Source of the DNA: Escherichia coli
GTDB taxonomy: Bacteria > Pseudomonadota > Gammaproteobacteria > Enterobacterales > Enterobacteriaceae
Direction of reading: 5' to 3'
Length of the DNA stretch: 64,000 bases
Assembly (NCBI RefSeq): GCF_011881725.1
Contig: NZ_JAATUR010000012.1
Span: 34,656-98,655, forward strand
How positions within the stretch are numbered: the stretch's first letter is position 1; every line of letters starts with the position of its first letter. The notes below the pieces were generated by a model. It did no database searches. It saw only the letters and a program-made list of their open reading frames with translations, and was not told where the DNA came from. Shown here piece by piece: positions 12,283-23,932 of this stretch. Position numbers and translations under genes: made by a program.

Positions 12283-13278
12283 ATGTCAGCAGAATCACAA
12301 ACCGCTTATCCTGCATACCGTTTCTCTATTGCCCCGATGCTCGACTGGACGGACAGACATTGCCGCTATTTCTTGCGTCTGCTTTCCCGCAATACGTTGC
12401 TCTATACCGAAATGGTAACCACGGGGGCGATTATTCACGGTAAAGGTGATTACCTGGCATACAGTGAAGAAGAGCATCCGGTGGCGCTACAGCTTGGTGG
12501 CAGTGACCCAGCAGCCCTGGCACAATGCGCAAAACTGGCACAAGCGCGCGGATACGATGAGGTTAACCTTAACGTTGGTTGCCCCTCTGACCGGGTACAG
12601 AACGGTATGTTTGGCGCGTGCCTGATGGGTAATGCGCAACTGGTGGCTGACTGCGTAAAAGCGATGCGCGATGTGGTATCGATTCCCGTGACGGTGAAAA
12701 CACGTATTGGCATTGACGACCAGGACAGCTATGAATTTCTCTGCGATTTTATCGACACCGTTTCCGGCAAAGGCGAATGCGAGATGTTTATCATCCACGC
12801 ACGTAAAGCCTGGCTCTCCGGTTTAAGTCCAAAAGAAAACCGTGAGATCCCGCCGCTTGATTACCCGCGCGTCTATCAACTGAAGCGTGATTTTCCGCAT
12901 TTGACCATGTCGATTAACGGTGGCATCAAGTCACTGGAAGAGGCCAAAGCGCACCTGCAACATATGGATGGTGTGATGGTTGGGCGTGAGGCGTATCAAA
13001 ACCCAGGCATTCTGGCGACGGTGGATCGCGAAATTTTTGCCTCTACGGATACCGATGCCGATCCGGTGGCGGTGGTGCGCGCCATGTATCCGTACATTGA
13101 GCGCGAACTTAGCCAGGGAACCTATCTGGGCCATATCACACGGCACATGCTGGGGCTGTTCCAGGGCATTCCTGGCGCGCGACAGTGGCGGCGTTATTTA
13201 AGTGAAAATGCCCATAAAGCGGGCGCAGACATTAACGTACTGGAACACGCGCTCAAACTGGTGGCAGATAAGCGTTAA
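12283..13278 (+). CDS. dusA: tRNA-dihydrouridine synthase A
   Basis: FMN and NADPH-dependent enzyme that reduces uridines 20 and 20a in the tRNA D-loop. It has 331 residues. The Dus signature is visible: [14 protein letters not shown] (FMN site), then [20 protein letters not shown], whose Cys is the catalytic acid, [21 protein letters not shown] and INGGI. The first 16 residues ([15 protein letters not shown]) differ from the longer K-12 N-terminus I recall. In K-12 yjbL and yjbM lie directly upstream; here zur is the neighbour. No strong ribosome site is seen before ATG 12283. Confidence 0.95.
   Translation: MSAESQTAYPAYRFSIAPMLDWTDRHCRYFLRLLSRNTLLYTEMVTTGAIIHGKGDYLAYSEEEHPVALQLGGSDPAALAQCAKLAQARGYDEVNLNVGCPSDRVQNGMFGACLMGNAQLVADCVKAMRDVVSIPVTVKTRIGIDDQDSYEFLCDFIDTVSGKGECEMFIIHARKAWLSGLSPKENREIPPLDYPRVYQLKRDFPHLTMSINGGIKSLEEAKAHLQHMDGVMVGREAYQNPGILATVDREIFASTDTDADPVAVVRAMYPYIERELSQGTYLGHITRHMLGLFQGIPGARQWRRYLSENAHKAGADINVLEHALKLVADKR
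12330..12360 (+). other. Candidate dusA attachment-site region (unoccupied)
   Basis: This segment encodes [10 protein letters not shown]. The 5' end of dusA is the known target of the dusA-associated integrase family of prophages and islands, with an attachment core in this conserved stretch. No integrase or duplicated core is seen nearby, so the site looks empty. This assignment rests on family knowledge. Confidence 0.4.
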
Positions 13279-13308
13279 TTTTTCACCACAATGTAGTCAA
13301 ATTCACCA

Positions 13309-13336
13309 CGCCCTGCGCTTTGTCGCGGGGCGTTTT
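13309..13336 (+). terminator. Probable terminator after dusA
   Basis: Inverted repeat cgccc(tgcg) / (cgcg)gggcg followed by a T-rich tail (ttttgttg). Confidence 0.55.
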
Positions 13337-13360
13337 GTTGATAAATCAAAAAGTTATTTT

Positions 13361-13376
13361 TGGCATGATTCTTGTA
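13361..13376 (+). promoter_or_regulatory. Sigma-54 promoter of pspG
   Basis: TGGCATGATTCTTGTA matches the -24/-12 pattern TGGCAC-N5-TTGCA, with GG and GT at the key positions. It lies 37 bp before the pspG ATG. From the family, PspF with IHF activates it. Confidence 0.85.
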
Positions 13377-13412
13377 AAGCCAACAAGAGATTTCATTTTT
13401 TGGGAGAACATC

Positions 13413-13655
13413 ATGCTGGAACTACTTTTTGTGATTGGCTTTTTTGTCATGTTGATGGTCACCGGCGTTTCATTGCTGGGCATTATCGCTGCGCTGGTTG
13501 TGGCGACGGCCATTATGTTCCTCGGCGGTATGCTGGCATTGATGATTAAGTTGCTGCCGTGGCTGTTATTGGCGATTGCGGTAGTGTGGGTGATCAAGGC
13601 GATAAAAGCGCCAAAAGTGCCGAAATATCAGCGCTATGACCGTTGGCGTTACTAA
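13413..13655 (+). CDS. pspG: Phage shock protein G
   Basis: Small inner-membrane effector of the phage-shock response, which conserves proton-motive force during envelope stress. It has 80 residues: two long hydrophobic segments (about 2-45 and 48-65) with a basic C-terminal tail KAPKVPKYQRYDRWRY. It is an unlinked PspF regulon member; the sigma-54 promoter immediately upstream fits that. GGGAGAACATC precedes the ATG. Confidence 0.95.
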   Translation: MLELLFVIGFFVMLMVTGVSLLGIIAALVVATAIMFLGGMLALMIKLLPWLLLAIAVVWVIKAIKAPKVPKYQRYDRWRY

Positions 13656-13782
13656 GGGATTGTGCGGATGATCACAACCTCAGGTTTTATCCTTAGAACA
13701 AAATAGGAATTGATAATCAAATCTGTCACTATTGCGCGTCAAACAAATTCATCGAGCTGTACCCTACATACAGCCGAACTAT

Positions 13783-13822
13783 AAAAAGAAAGGGCTTCCC
13801 AGGTGGAAGCCCTATTTCTTTT
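13783..13822. terminator. Bidirectional terminator between pspG and qorA
   Basis: Stem agggcttcc / ggaagccct flanked by an A-rich run on the left (aaaaagaa) and a T-rich run on the right (atttctttt). It can end qorA and plus-strand transcripts. Confidence 0.8.
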
Positions 13823-14804
13823 ATGGAATCAACAAGCTGGAACCCTGTGTCGCCCGACTTTCCAGAATTTCATGCGCTCGTCGCGCATCTTTTAGTGGAT
13901 ATTTCTGTTGCTCTGCGACATCAACTTTTATCACGCCGCTGGCAATCAATGAAAACAGTTCATTACTGGCTTCGGTTAACTCCTCCTGCGTGGTGATATA
14001 GCCTTGCAGGGAAGGGCGGGTGACATACAACGACCCCTTCTGATTGAGAATGCCTAAGTTCACCCCGGTAACCGCGCCTGATGAATTGCCAAAACTCACC
14101 ATTAAGCCACGACGTTGCAGACAATCCAGCGACCGTTCCCAGGTGTCTCTGCCCACAGAATCGTAAACCACACGCACTTTTTTGCCGCCGGTGAGTTCTT
14201 TTAACCGCTCGACCAGATTTTCGTCGCGATAGTTAATCACTTGCCAGGCCCCGGCTTTTAAGGCGCTTTGCGCTTTTTGCGCACTGCCGACGGTGCCAAT
14301 AAGTTTTGCTCCTAAGGCTTTTGCCCACTGACAGGCAATTAAGCCAACACCACCCGCTGCAGCGTGGAATAAGAACTGTTCGTCGGGTTTGATTTCATAG
14401 GTTTTGCGTAGCAGATAATAAACTGTTAAGCCTTTCAGGAACGATGCGGCGGCTTGTTCAAAAGAAATCGCCGCTGGCAGAATCGTCGCTTTATCGGCAT
14501 TGACGTTATGCACAGAGCTGTATGCGCCCAGTGCTGACTGAGCATAAACCACGCGATCGCCGACTTTAATATGTTTTACGCCACTGCCGACTTTTGTCAC
14601 TACGCCAGCCGCTTCCGTGCCTAACCCACAGGGCAGCGATGGTGGGGGATAAAGACCGCTACGGATATATGTGTCGATAAAATTGATGCCAATGGCTTTA
14701 TTTTCGACCTGGATTTCATTCTCTGCCGGATCGGCAGGAGTAAATTCCACGGCCTGAAGTACTTCCGGGCCACCGTGCTTGTGAAATTCGATGCGTGTTG
14801 CCAT
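13821..14804 (-). CDS. qorA: NADPH-dependent quinone oxidoreductase QorA
   Basis: Zeta-crystallin-type quinone reductase of the medium-chain dehydrogenase superfamily, without zinc ligands. The 327 residues begin MATRIEFHKHGGPEVL, preceded by GGAGGGCAC. The nucleotide-binding motif AAAGGVGLIACQWAKALGA (about 148-166) and the NADPH-selecting block VINYRDENLVERL are present. The frame is open 36 codons upstream across the divergent dnaB promoter region, which I take as chance. It diverges from dnaB with 82 bp between starts. Confidence 0.95.
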   Translation of the reverse strand: MATRIEFHKHGGPEVLQAVEFTPADPAENEIQVENKAIGINFIDTYIRSGLYPPPSLPCGLGTEAAGVVTKVGSGVKHIKVGDRVVYAQSALGAYSSVHNVNADKATILPAAISFEQAAASFLKGLTVYYLLRKTYEIKPDEQFLFHAAAGGVGLIACQWAKALGAKLIGTVGSAQKAQSALKAGAWQVINYRDENLVERLKELTGGKKVRVVYDSVGRDTWERSLDCLQRRGLMVSFGNSSGAVTGVNLGILNQKGSLYVTRPSLQGYITTQEELTEASNELFSLIASGVIKVDVAEQQKYPLKDARRAHEILESRATQGSSLLIP

Positions 14805-14886
14805 GTGCCCTCCAGAACGTATCGTCAGGGTCTGCTTCATATGGTAAAGTTTCGACCCATTCTTTATCTCGGTAACTCCATTCACT

Positions 14887-16302
14887 ATGGCAGGAAATAA
14901 ACCCTTCAACAAACAGCAGGCTGAACCCCGCGAACGCGATCCACAAGTTGCCGGGCTGAAAGTGCCTCCGCACTCGATCGAAGCGGAGCAGTCGGTGTTG
15001 GGCGGTTTAATGCTGGATAACGAACGCTGGGATGACGTGGCTGAACGCGTTGTCGCGGATGATTTCTACACCCGACCGCATCGCCATATTTTCACCGAGA
15101 TGGCGCGGTTGCAGGAAAGCGGCAGCCCTATTGACCTGATCACGTTGGCGGAATCGCTGGAGCGTCAGGGGCAACTTGATAGCGTCGGTGGTTTTGCTTA
15201 TCTGGCGGAACTGTCAAAAAATACCCCAAGTGCGGCGAACATCAGCGCTTATGCTGATATCGTGCGCGAACGTGCTGTTGTCCGTGAGATGATCTCGGTA
15301 GCTAACGAGATTGCCGAAGCTGGTTTTGATCCGCAAGGGCGCACCAGCGAAGACTTGCTGGACCTTGCTGAATCCCGCGTCTTTAAAATTGCCGAAAGTC
15401 GTGCGAACAAAGACGAGGGGCCGAAAAACATCGCTGATGTGCTCGACGCAACCGTGGCGCGTATTGAGCAACTGTTCCAGCAGCCGCACGACGGCGTGAC
15501 CGGGGTAAATACCGGCTATGACGATCTCAACAAAAAAACCGCTGGCTTGCAGCCGTCGGATTTGATCATCGTCGCTGCGCGTCCGTCGATGGGTAAAACC
15601 ACATTTGCGATGAACCTCGTCGAAAATGCAGCGATGTTACAGGATAAGCCAGTGCTTATCTTCTCTCTGGAGATGCCATCGGAACAGATTATGATGCGTT
15701 CTCTGGCATCGCTGTCACGCGTGGATCAGACCAAAATCCGTACCGGACAACTGGATGATGAAGACTGGGCGCGTATTTCCGGCACGATGGGCATTTTGCT
15801 CGAAAAACGTAATATCTATATCGATGACTCCTCCGGTTTGACGCCAACGGAAGTGCGCTCGCGCGCGCGTCGTATTGCTCGTGAGCACGGCGGCATCGGG
15901 CTTATCATGATCGACTACCTGCAACTGATGCGCGTGCCGGCGCTTTCCGATAACCGTACGCTGGAAATTGCAGAAATCTCCCGCTCGCTGAAAGCCCTGG
16001 CGAAAGAACTGAACGTGCCGGTGGTGGCCCTGTCCCAGTTGAACCGTTCTCTGGAACAGCGTGCCGACAAACGCCCGGTCAACTCCGACTTGCGTGAATC
16101 CGGCTCCATCGAGCAGGATGCGGACTTGATCATGTTTATCTATCGTGATGAGGTTTATCACGAGAACAGTGATTTGAAAGGCATCGCGGAAATTATTATC
16201 GGTAAACAACGTAACGGCCCAATCGGGACGGTACGCCTGACCTTTAACGGTCAATGGTCGCGCTTCGATAACTACGCGGGGCCGCAGTACGACGACGAAT
16301 AA
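14887..16302 (+). CDS. dnaB: Replicative DNA helicase DnaB
   Basis: Hexameric 5'-3' helicase that drives the chromosomal replication fork and recruits primase. The 471 residues equal the family length. The N-terminal DnaG-interaction domain (about 25-170, VPPHSIEAEQSVLGGLMLD) is joined to the RecA-like motor with Walker A ARPSMGKTTFAMN (about 230-242), H2 FSLEMPSEQIMMR, Walker B GLIMIDYLQLM and the H4 segment VPVVALSQLNRSLEQR. No intein is present. alr follows after 52 bp. Confidence 0.98.
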   Translation: MAGNKPFNKQQAEPRERDPQVAGLKVPPHSIEAEQSVLGGLMLDNERWDDVAERVVADDFYTRPHRHIFTEMARLQESGSPIDLITLAESLERQGQLDSVGGFAYLAELSKNTPSAANISAYADIVRERAVVREMISVANEIAEAGFDPQGRTSEDLLDLAESRVFKIAESRANKDEGPKNIADVLDATVARIEQLFQQPHDGVTGVNTGYDDLNKKTAGLQPSDLIIVAARPSMGKTTFAMNLVENAAMLQDKPVLIFSLEMPSEQIMMRSLASLSRVDQTKIRTGQLDDEDWARISGTMGILLEKRNIYIDDSSGLTPTEVRSRARRIAREHGGIGLIMIDYLQLMRVPALSDNRTLEIAEISRSLKALAKELNVPVVALSQLNRSLEQRADKRPVNSDLRESGSIEQDADLIMFIYRDEVYHENSDLKGIAEIIIGKQRNGPIGTVRLTFNGQWSRFDNYAGPQYDDE

Positions 16303-16354
16303 TAATTATTTTACGTATTAGGTAATTAAAGCAAACACTTATCAAGGAACACAA

Positions 16355-17434
16355 ATGCAAGCGGCAACTGTAGTGATTAACCGCCGCGCTCTGCGACACA
16401 ACCTGCAACGTCTTCGTGAACTGGCGCCTGCCAGTAAAATGGTTGCGGTGGTGAAAGCGAACGCTTATGGTCACGGTCTTCTTGAGACCGCGCGAACGCT
16501 CCCCGATGCTGACGCCTTTGGCGTAGCCCGTCTCGAAGAAGCTCTGCGACTGCGTGCAGGGGGAATCACCAAACCTGTGCTGTTACTCGAAGGCTTTTTT
16601 GATGCCAGTGATTTACCGACGATTTCTGCGCAGCATTTTCAGACCGCCGTGCATAACGAAGAGCAGCTTGCTGCTCTGGAAGAAGCCAGTCTGGAAGAGC
16701 CTGTTACCGTCTGGATGAAACTCGATACGGGTATGCATCGTCTGGGCGTCAGGCCGGAACAGGCCGAGGCGTTTTATCAGCGTCTGAGCCAGTGTAAAAA
16801 TATCCGCCAGCCGGTGAACATTGTCAGTCACTTCGCCCGTGCCGATGAACCGCAATGCGGGGCAACCGAAAAACAACTCGATATCTTTAACTCTTTTTGC
16901 GAAGGCAAACCGGGCCAGCGTTCGATTGCTGCGTCGGGTGGCATTCTGCTATGGCCGCAGTCGCATTTTGACTGGGTGCGCCCGGGCATCATTCTTTACG
17001 GCGTGTCGCCGCTGGAAGATGGCACGACCGGGGCGGATTTTGGTTGTCAGCCAGTCATGTCTTTAACCTCCAGTCTGATTGCCGTACGGGAGCATAAAGC
17101 TGGTGAGCCAGTAGGTTATGGCGGAACCTGGATTAGCGAACGTGATACCCGTCTTGGTGTTGTGGCAATGGGCTATGGCGATGGTTATCCGCGCGCCGCG
17201 CCGTCTGGTACGCCTGTGTTGGTCAATGGTTGCGAAGTGCCGATTGTCGGTCGCGTGGCGATGGACATGATCTGCGTTGATTTAGGTCCGCAGGCGCAGG
17301 ATAAAGCTGGGGACCCGGTCATTTTATGGGGCGAAGGTTTGCCCGTAGAACGTATCGCAAAAATAACAAAAGTGAGTGCTTACGAACTTATCACGCGCCT
17401 GACATCAAGGGTGGCGATGAAATACGTGGATTAA
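16355..17434 (+). CDS. alr: Alanine racemase, biosynthetic (Alr)
   Basis: PLP enzyme that interconverts L- and D-alanine for peptidoglycan; this is the constitutive isozyme, paralogous to catabolic DadX. It has 359 residues. The PLP lysine is Lys34 in [10 protein letters not shown], and the second catalytic base is the tyrosine in PVGYGGTW (about 255). Further family blocks are [25 protein letters not shown] and [25 protein letters not shown] precedes the ATG. Confidence 0.97.
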   Translation: MQAATVVINRRALRHNLQRLRELAPASKMVAVVKANAYGHGLLETARTLPDADAFGVARLEEALRLRAGGITKPVLLLEGFFDASDLPTISAQHFQTAVHNEEQLAALEEASLEEPVTVWMKLDTGMHRLGVRPEQAEAFYQRLSQCKNIRQPVNIVSHFARADEPQCGATEKQLDIFNSFCEGKPGQRSIAASGGILLWPQSHFDWVRPGIILYGVSPLEDGTTGADFGCQPVMSLTSSLIAVREHKAGEPVGYGGTWISERDTRLGVVAMGYGDGYPRAAPSGTPVLVNGCEVPIVGRVAMDMICVDLGPQAQDKAGDPVILWGEGLPVERIAKITKVSAYELITRLTSRVAMKYVD

Positions 17435-17460
17435 TCGTCCAGTATTACCTGATTGTCTGT

Positions 17461-17491
17461 GCCGGATATGGTGTGAAAGCCTTATCCGGCC
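17461..17491. repeat. Degenerate REP element after alr
   Basis: gccggatatgg to cttatccggc is an imperfect REP-like palindrome between alr and tyrB. Confidence 0.6.
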
Positions 17492-17676
17492 AGCAACGCT
17501 AAGTAAATTCAATAAATTGATACACGCTTATTGTGCGTGCATCTGGAGGTTTTGCGTTTTTCATCAGCCTCGCTACGTTATTAATTAACGCTAAGAGCTA
17601 AACATCCTCTCGATCTTCCCTATCTTCCGGTTTATTGTGTTTTAACCACCTGCCCGTAAATCTGGAGAACCATCGC

Positions 17677-18870
17677 GTGTTTCAAAAAGTTGACGCCTAC
17701 GCTGGCGACCCGATTCTTTCGCTTATGGAGCGTTTTAAAGAAGACTCTCGTAGCGACAAAGTGAATCTCAGTATCGGCCTTTATTACAACGAAGACGGCA
17801 TTATTCCGCAGCTTAATGCTGTCGCAGAAGCGGAAGCGCGCCTGAATGCGCAGCCTCACGGCGCTTCGCTTTACTTGCCAATGGAAGGGCTTACCAGCTA
17901 TCGCCATGCCATTGCGCCGTTGCTGTTTGGCGCCGACCATCCGGTACTACAACAACAGCGCGTAGCAACCATTCAAACGCTTGGTGGCTCGGGGGCGTTG
18001 AAAGTGGGCGCTGACTTCCTGAAACGCTACTTCCCGGAATCGGGCGTCTGGGTTAGCGATCCCACCTGGGAAAATCACATAGCAATATTCGCCGGGGCTG
18101 GATTCGAAGTGAGTACTTACCCCTGGTATGATGAAGCAACCAACGGTGTGCGATTTAATGACCTGTTGGCGACGCTAAAAACATTACCTGCTCGCAGCAT
18201 TGTACTGCTGCATCCGTGCTGCCATAACCCAACGGGCGCCGATCTCTCCAACGACCAATGGGATGCGGTGATTGAAATTCTCAAAGCACGCGAGCTTATC
18301 CCATTCCTCGATATTGCCTATCAAGGATTTGGTGCCGGTATGGAAGAAGATGCTTACGCCATTCGCGCGATTGCCAGTGCTGGATTGCCCGCTCTGGTGA
18401 GCAATTCATTCTCGAAAATTTTCTCCCTTTACGGCGAGCGTGTCGGCGGTCTTTCTGTGGTGTGTGAAGATGCCGAAGCCGCAGGCCGCGTACTGGGGCA
18501 GTTGAAAGCAACCGTACGTCGAAACTACTCCAGCCCGCCGAATTTTGGTGCGCAGGTGGTAGCTATGGTGCTGAATGATGTGGCGTTAAAAGCCAGCTGG
18601 CTTGCAGAAGTGGAAGAAATGCGTACCCGTATTCTGGCGATGCGTCAGGAACTGGTGAAGGTATTGAGCGAAGAGATGCCAGAACGCAATTTTGATTATC
18701 TGCTTAAACAGCGCGGCATGTTTAGTTACACCGGACTAAGCGCCGCCCAGGTTGACCGACTGCGTGAAGAGTTTGGTGTTTACCTGATTGCCAGTGGTCG
18801 CATGTGTGTTGCCGGGCTTAATGCACAAAATGTGCATCGCGTGGCGAAGGCATTTGCAGCAGTGATGTAA
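17677..18870 (+). CDS. tyrB: Tyrosine (aromatic amino acid) aminotransferase TyrB
   Basis: Cytoplasmic PLP enzyme for the last step of tyrosine and phenylalanine synthesis, with overlap into leucine. The GTG at 17677, preceded by TCTGGAGAAC, starts the 397-residue protein [14 protein letters not shown]; an upstream ATG is in frame but lacks the ribosome site. The PLP lysine is in [16 protein letters not shown] (about Lys247), and the aspartate block is [10 protein letters not shown]. It is a TyrR target in E. coli; I could not delimit the TyrR boxes by eye in the AT-rich 17560-17660 stretch. Confidence 0.96.
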   Translation: MFQKVDAYAGDPILSLMERFKEDSRSDKVNLSIGLYYNEDGIIPQLNAVAEAEARLNAQPHGASLYLPMEGLTSYRHAIAPLLFGADHPVLQQQRVATIQTLGGSGALKVGADFLKRYFPESGVWVSDPTWENHIAIFAGAGFEVSTYPWYDEATNGVRFNDLLATLKTLPARSIVLLHPCCHNPTGADLSNDQWDAVIEILKARELIPFLDIAYQGFGAGMEEDAYAIRAIASAGLPALVSNSFSKIFSLYGERVGGLSVVCEDAEAAGRVLGQLKATVRRNYSSPPNFGAQVVAMVLNDVALKASWLAEVEEMRTRILAMRQELVKVLSEEMPERNFDYLLKQRGMFSYTGLSAAQVDRLREEFGVYLIASGRMCVAGLNAQNVHRVAKAFAAVM

Positions 18871-19938
<1,068 letters not shown>

Positions 19939-19941
19939 CAG

Positions 19942-19981
19942 AGCGGGAGAGCGTGATGCTCTCCCGAATGCTGTTTTTTTA
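19942..19981 (+). terminator. Terminator after aphA
   Basis: Stem cgggagagc / gctctcccg followed by gaatgctg and an eight-T run. Confidence 0.8.
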
Positions 19982-20048
19982 ATCACACCTTTATCCTTTC
20001 GCTGTCTTGCTGCAAACTGATTAAGAGAGTTTTATCAAGGAGCAGCAC

Positions 20049-20465
20049 ATGTGGTTTCAAAAGACGCTCACGCTAAGCGCCAAATCTCGTGGGTTTCATC
20101 TGGTAACGGATGAAATCCTGAATCAACTGGCTGATATGCCGCGTGTTAATGTCGGTTTACTGCATTTGTTGCTGCAACACACCTCCGCCTCTCTGACACT
20201 TAATGAGAACTGCGATCCCACCGTACGCCACGACATGGAGCGTTTTTTCCTCCGCACTGTTCCCGACAACGGAAACTATGAGCATGACTATGAAGGGGCT
20301 GACGATATGCCTTCTCATATCAAGTCCTCGATGCTGGGGGTATCGCTCGTATTGCCAGTGCATAAGGGGCGTATTCAGACCGGCACCTGGCAAGGCATCT
20401 GGCTGGGGGAACATCGCATCCACGGCGGATCGCGTCGCATCATCGCGACACTACAAGGGGAGTAA
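20049..20465 (+). CDS. yjbQ: UPF0047 family protein YjbQ
   Basis: Conserved 138-residue protein of the UPF0047/YjbQ family; E. coli YjbQ has weak thiamine-phosphate synthase activity, and its physiological role is unsettled. The family signature is visible: [24 protein letters not shown] and later [17 protein letters not shown] and [10 protein letters not shown], with conserved His and Asp residues likely to bind metal. CAAGGAGCAGCAC precedes the ATG. yjbR follows after 3 bp, so the two are co-transcribed. Confidence 0.93.
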   Translation: MWFQKTLTLSAKSRGFHLVTDEILNQLADMPRVNVGLLHLLLQHTSASLTLNENCDPTVRHDMERFFLRTVPDNGNYEHDYEGADDMPSHIKSSMLGVSLVLPVHKGRIQTGTWQGIWLGEHRIHGGSRRIIATLQGE

Positions 20466-20468
20466 AAA

Positions 20469-20825
20469 ATGACCATTTCGGAGTTGCTACAATATTGCAT
20501 GGCAAAACCAGGTGCTGAACAAAGCGTACATAACGACTGGAAAGCAACGCAAATCAAAGTGGAAGATGTGCTGTTTGCGATGGTGAAAGAAGTTGAACAT
20601 CGCCCTGCAGTTTCGCTGAAAACCAGCCCTGCGCTGGCAGAACTTTTACGACAGCAGCATAGCGATGTGCGCCCGAGCCGCCATCTGAACAAAGCACACT
20701 GGAGCACTGTGTATCTCGACGGCTCGTTACCGGATTCGCAAATCTATTATCTGGTGGATGCGTCTTATCAGCAGGCGGTGAATTTGCTGCCGGAAGAAAA
20801 ACGTAAATTGCTGGTGCAACTCTGA
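20469..20825 (+). CDS. yjbR: MmcQ/YjbR family protein YjbR
   Basis: 118-residue protein with the CyaY-like fold characteristic of the MmcQ/YjbR family; some members are thought to bind DNA, but no function is established. The typical pattern is visible: an N-terminal helix (TISELLQYCMAKPGAEQSVH), a sheet around ATQIKVEDVLFAMV, then SPALAELLRQQHSDVRPSRHLNKAHWSTVYLDG and the C-terminal YQQAVNLLPEEKR. It is translationally close to yjbQ and convergent with uvrA. Confidence 0.92.
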   Translation: MTISELLQYCMAKPGAEQSVHNDWKATQIKVEDVLFAMVKEVEHRPAVSLKTSPALAELLRQQHSDVRPSRHLNKAHWSTVYLDGSLPDSQIYYLVDASYQQAVNLLPEEKRKLLVQL

Positions 20826-20830
20826 AAGAA

Positions 20831-20855
20831 AAAGGCCGCTCAGGAAGCGGCCTTT
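20831..20855. terminator. Bidirectional terminator between yjbR and uvrA
   Basis: Stem aaaggccgct / agcggccttt. The A-rich left arm gives U-rich tails in both directions, which suits the convergent genes. Confidence 0.75.
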
Positions 20856-20859
20856 GTGA

Positions 20860-23682
20860 TTACAGCATCGGCTTGAGGAAGCGCGCCGTATGCGAAGCTT
20901 CGCACTCTGCGACGGTTTCTGGCGTCCCGGAGACGAGGATCTCGCCGCCGCCGCTGCCGCCTTCTGGCCCCAGGTCGACAATCCAGTCAGCGGTTTTGAT
21001 CACGTCGAGATTGTGCTCAATCACCACAATGGTATTGCCCTGATCGCGCAGTTTATGCAGCACATCAAGCAGTTGTTGTATATCGGCAAAATGCAGGCCG
21101 GTGGTCGGTTCATCGAGAATGTACAACGTCTGCCCCGTGCCACGTTTTGACAGCTCACGCGCCAGCTTCACGCGCTGGGCTTCACCGCCAGAAAGCGTGG
21201 TGGCGGACTGCCCGAGGCGAATATACGTCAGGCCAACGTCCATCAGCGTTTGTAGCTTACGCGCCAGTGCCGGTACGGCATCGAAGAACTCTCGCGCCTC
21301 TTCGATGGTCATATCCAGCACTTCGTGGATGGTTTTGCCTTTGTACTTAATCTCCAGCGTTTCACGGTTATAGCGTTTACCTTTGCACTGGTCGCACGGC
21401 ACGTAAATGTCCGGCAGGAAGTGCATCTCCACTTTGATCACACCGTCGCCCTGACAGGCTTCGCAGCGTCCGCCACGGACGTTAAAGCTGAAACGTCCTG
21501 GCGTATAACCGCGCGCTCGGGATTCCGGTACGCCTGCAAACAGTTCACGTACAGGTGTGAATACGCCGGTATAGGTCGCCGGGTTAGAACGCGGAGTACG
21601 CCCAATTGGGCTTTGGTCGATATCAATGACTTTGTCGAAATGCTCCAGCCCCTGAATATCGCGATACGGCGCAGGTTCAGCAATGGTCGCGCCATTCAAC
21701 TGACGTTGGGCAATCGGGAACAGCGTGTCGTTAATCAGTGTCGATTTACCTGAACCTGAAACCCCGGTAATACAGGTAAACAGACCGACTGGCAGCGTCA
21801 GCGTTACGTCTTTCAGATTGTTACCGCGTGCGCCTGTCAGTTTCAGCACTTTTTCCGGATTCGCCGGAACGCGTTTCTTCGGCACTTCAATCTTGCGTTT
21901 GCCGCTCATGTACTGTCCGGTTAACGACTCTGGTACTGCCATAATCGCTTCCAGCGGGCCTTCCGCGACCACTTCACCGCCGTGAACACCCGCACCCGGA
22001 CCGATGTCGATAACGTGGTCAGCCGCGCGAATAGCGTCTTCGTCGTGCTCCACCACAATCACGGTGTTACCGAGATCGCGCAGGTGGATAAGTGTGCCCA
22101 ACAGGCGTTCGTTATCGCGCTGGTGCAGACCGATTGACGGTTCATCGAGCACATACATAACGCCAACCAGCCCCGCGCCAATCTGGCTTGCAAGGCGGAT
22201 ACGCTGAGCCTCACCGCCGGAAAGCGTTTCTGCCGAGCGGGAAAGCGTGAGGTAGTTCAGCCCGACGTTAACGAGGAATTTCAAGCGATCGCCGATCTCT
22301 TTAAGGATTTTTTCCGCAATCTTCGCCCGCTGACCTGCGAGTTTGAGATTGTTGAAGAATTCCATCGCATGACCGATGCTCATGTCGGAGATAGCAGGCA
22401 GTGGCGTATTCTCGACATAAACGTGGCGCGCTTCCCGACGCAGACGCGTACCTTCGCAACTGGCGCATGGGCGATTACTGATAAACTTGGCTAACTCCTC
22501 ACGTACCGCACTGGATTCCGTCTCTTTATAACGGCGCTCCATATTGTGCAGCACGCCTTCAAAAGGATGGCGGCGGATGGAGGTATCGCCGCGATCGTTC
22601 ATGTATTTGAATTCGATGTTTTCTTTGCCAGAACCGTACAGCACCACTTTATGCACGTTCGCGCTCAGGCTGCCCCACGGCGCTTCGACGTCGAACTTAT
22701 AGTGATCTGCCAGCGATTTCAGCATCTGGAAGTAATAGAAGTTGCGGCGATCCCAGCCGCGGATCGCGCCGCCAGCCAGCGACAGCTCCGGGTTTTGGAT
22801 CACACGATCAGGATCGAAATATTGTTGTACGCCGAGGCCGTCACAGGTCGGGCAGGCCCCCGCCGGGTTGTTAAACGAAAACAGGCGCGGTTCCAGTTCA
22901 CGCATACTGTAGCCGCAAATCGGACAGGCGAAGTTGGCGGAGAACAGCAGCTCTTCCGCTTTCGGATCGTCCATATCCGCAACGACCGCCGTACCGCCGG
23001 AAAGCTCCAGCGCGGTCTCAAACGACTCGGCCAGACGTTGGGTAAGATCGTCACGTACCTTGAAGCGATCAACCACCACTTCAATGGTGTGTTTCTTTTG
23101 CAGTTCCAGTTTCGGCGGATCGGAAAGATCGCAGACTTCGCCATCTATGCGCGCACGGATGTACCCCTGGCTTGCCAGGTTCTCCAGCGTTTTGGTGTGT
23201 TCGCCTTTGCGTTCTTTAATGATTGGCGCCAGCAGCATCAGACGTTTACCTTCCGGCTGCGACAGCACGTTATCCACCATCTGGCTGACGGTTTGCGCCG
23301 CCAGCGGGACGTCGTGGTCCGGGCATCGCGGCTCGCCGACGCGGGCGAACAATAAACGCAAATAGTCGTGGATTTCGGTGATTGTCCCCACCGTGGAGCG
23401 CGGGTTATGAGACGTCGATTTCTGTTCAATTGAGATGGCAGGAGAAAGCCCCTCAATATGGTCGACGTCCGGCTTTTCCATCAGTGACAGAAACTGCCGC
23501 GCATAGGCAGAAAGGGATTCAACGTAACGACGCTGCCCTTCGGCATATAAGGTGTCGAAAGCGAGCGAGGATTTGCCAGAACCCGAAAGCCCGGTCACGA
23601 CAATTAACTTGTCGCGGGGGATAACGAGGTTGATGTTTTTGAGATTATGGGTGCGGGCGCCCCGAACTTCGATCTTATCCAT
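20860..23682 (-). CDS. uvrA: Excinuclease ABC subunit UvrA
   Basis: Damage-recognition ATPase of nucleotide excision repair; it dimerises and loads UvrB at lesions. The 940 residues equal the family length. There are two ABC modules: Walker [12 protein letters not shown] (about 31-41) and [11 protein letters not shown] (about 640-650), with signatures [12 protein letters not shown] and [12 protein letters not shown]. Two zinc modules are visible, CPIC to CPTC (about 253-280) and CEAC to CDQC (about 740-766). A LexA box in the divergent uvrA-ssb gap explains its SOS control. Confidence 0.98.
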   Translation of the reverse strand: MDKIEVRGARTHNLKNINLVIPRDKLIVVTGLSGSGKSSLAFDTLYAEGQRRYVESLSAYARQFLSLMEKPDVDHIEGLSPAISIEQKSTSHNPRSTVGTITEIHDYLRLLFARVGEPRCPDHDVPLAAQTVSQMVDNVLSQPEGKRLMLLAPIIKERKGEHTKTLENLASQGYIRARIDGEVCDLSDPPKLELQKKHTIEVVVDRFKVRDDLTQRLAESFETALELSGGTAVVADMDDPKAEELLFSANFACPICGYSMRELEPRLFSFNNPAGACPTCDGLGVQQYFDPDRVIQNPELSLAGGAIRGWDRRNFYYFQMLKSLADHYKFDVEAPWGSLSANVHKVVLYGSGKENIEFKYMNDRGDTSIRRHPFEGVLHNMERRYKETESSAVREELAKFISNRPCASCEGTRLRREARHVYVENTPLPAISDMSIGHAMEFFNNLKLAGQRAKIAEKILKEIGDRLKFLVNVGLNYLTLSRSAETLSGGEAQRIRLASQIGAGLVGVMYVLDEPSIGLHQRDNERLLGTLIHLRDLGNTVIVVEHDEDAIRAADHVIDIGPGAGVHGGEVVAEGPLEAIMAVPESLTGQYMSGKRKIEVPKKRVPANPEKVLKLTGARGNNLKDVTLTLPVGLFTCITGVSGSGKSTLINDTLFPIAQRQLNGATIAEPAPYRDIQGLEHFDKVIDIDQSPIGRTPRSNPATYTGVFTPVRELFAGVPESRARGYTPGRFSFNVRGGRCEACQGDGVIKVEMHFLPDIYVPCDQCKGKRYNRETLEIKYKGKTIHEVLDMTIEEAREFFDAVPALARKLQTLMDVGLTYIRLGQSATTLSGGEAQRVKLARELSKRGTGQTLYILDEPTTGLHFADIQQLLDVLHKLRDQGNTIVVIEHNLDVIKTADWIVDLGPEGGSGGGEILVSGTPETVAECEASHTARFLKPML

Positions 23683-23767
23683 TCACCTTTCCCGGATTAA
23701 ACGCTTTTTTGCCCGGTGGCATGGTGCTACCGGCGATCACAAACGGTTAATTATGACACAGAATGAC

Positions 23768-23783
23768 CTGAATGAATATACAG
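23768..23783 (-). promoter_or_regulatory. LexA box between uvrA and ssb
   Basis: CTGAATGAATATACAG on the plus strand reads CTGTATATTCATTCAG on the minus strand, one base from CTGT-N8-ACAG. It lies 85 bp upstream of uvrA and 149 bp upstream of ssb, matching the known uvrA operator. Confidence 0.92.
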
Positions 23784-23932
23784 TATTGGAACGCAAAACC
23801 CAGAGCGCTATGTAACAATGTTTGACCAGAATTGTTTAGCGGAACCGAGGTCACAACATAGTAAAACCGCTATTGGTAATGCTACAATCGCGCGTTTACA
23901 CTTATTAGAACGTTTTTTCAGGAGACATGAAC

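Noticed and set aside
14805..14912. N-terminally extended QorA
   Set aside because: The extension runs across the dnaB start and promoter and lacks a ribosome site, while the ATG at 14804 has a strong one and gives the family length.
22546..23355. Long plus-strand frame opposite uvrA
   Set aside because: It is a shadow of the uvrA codon pattern, without a ribosome site or recognisable protein family.
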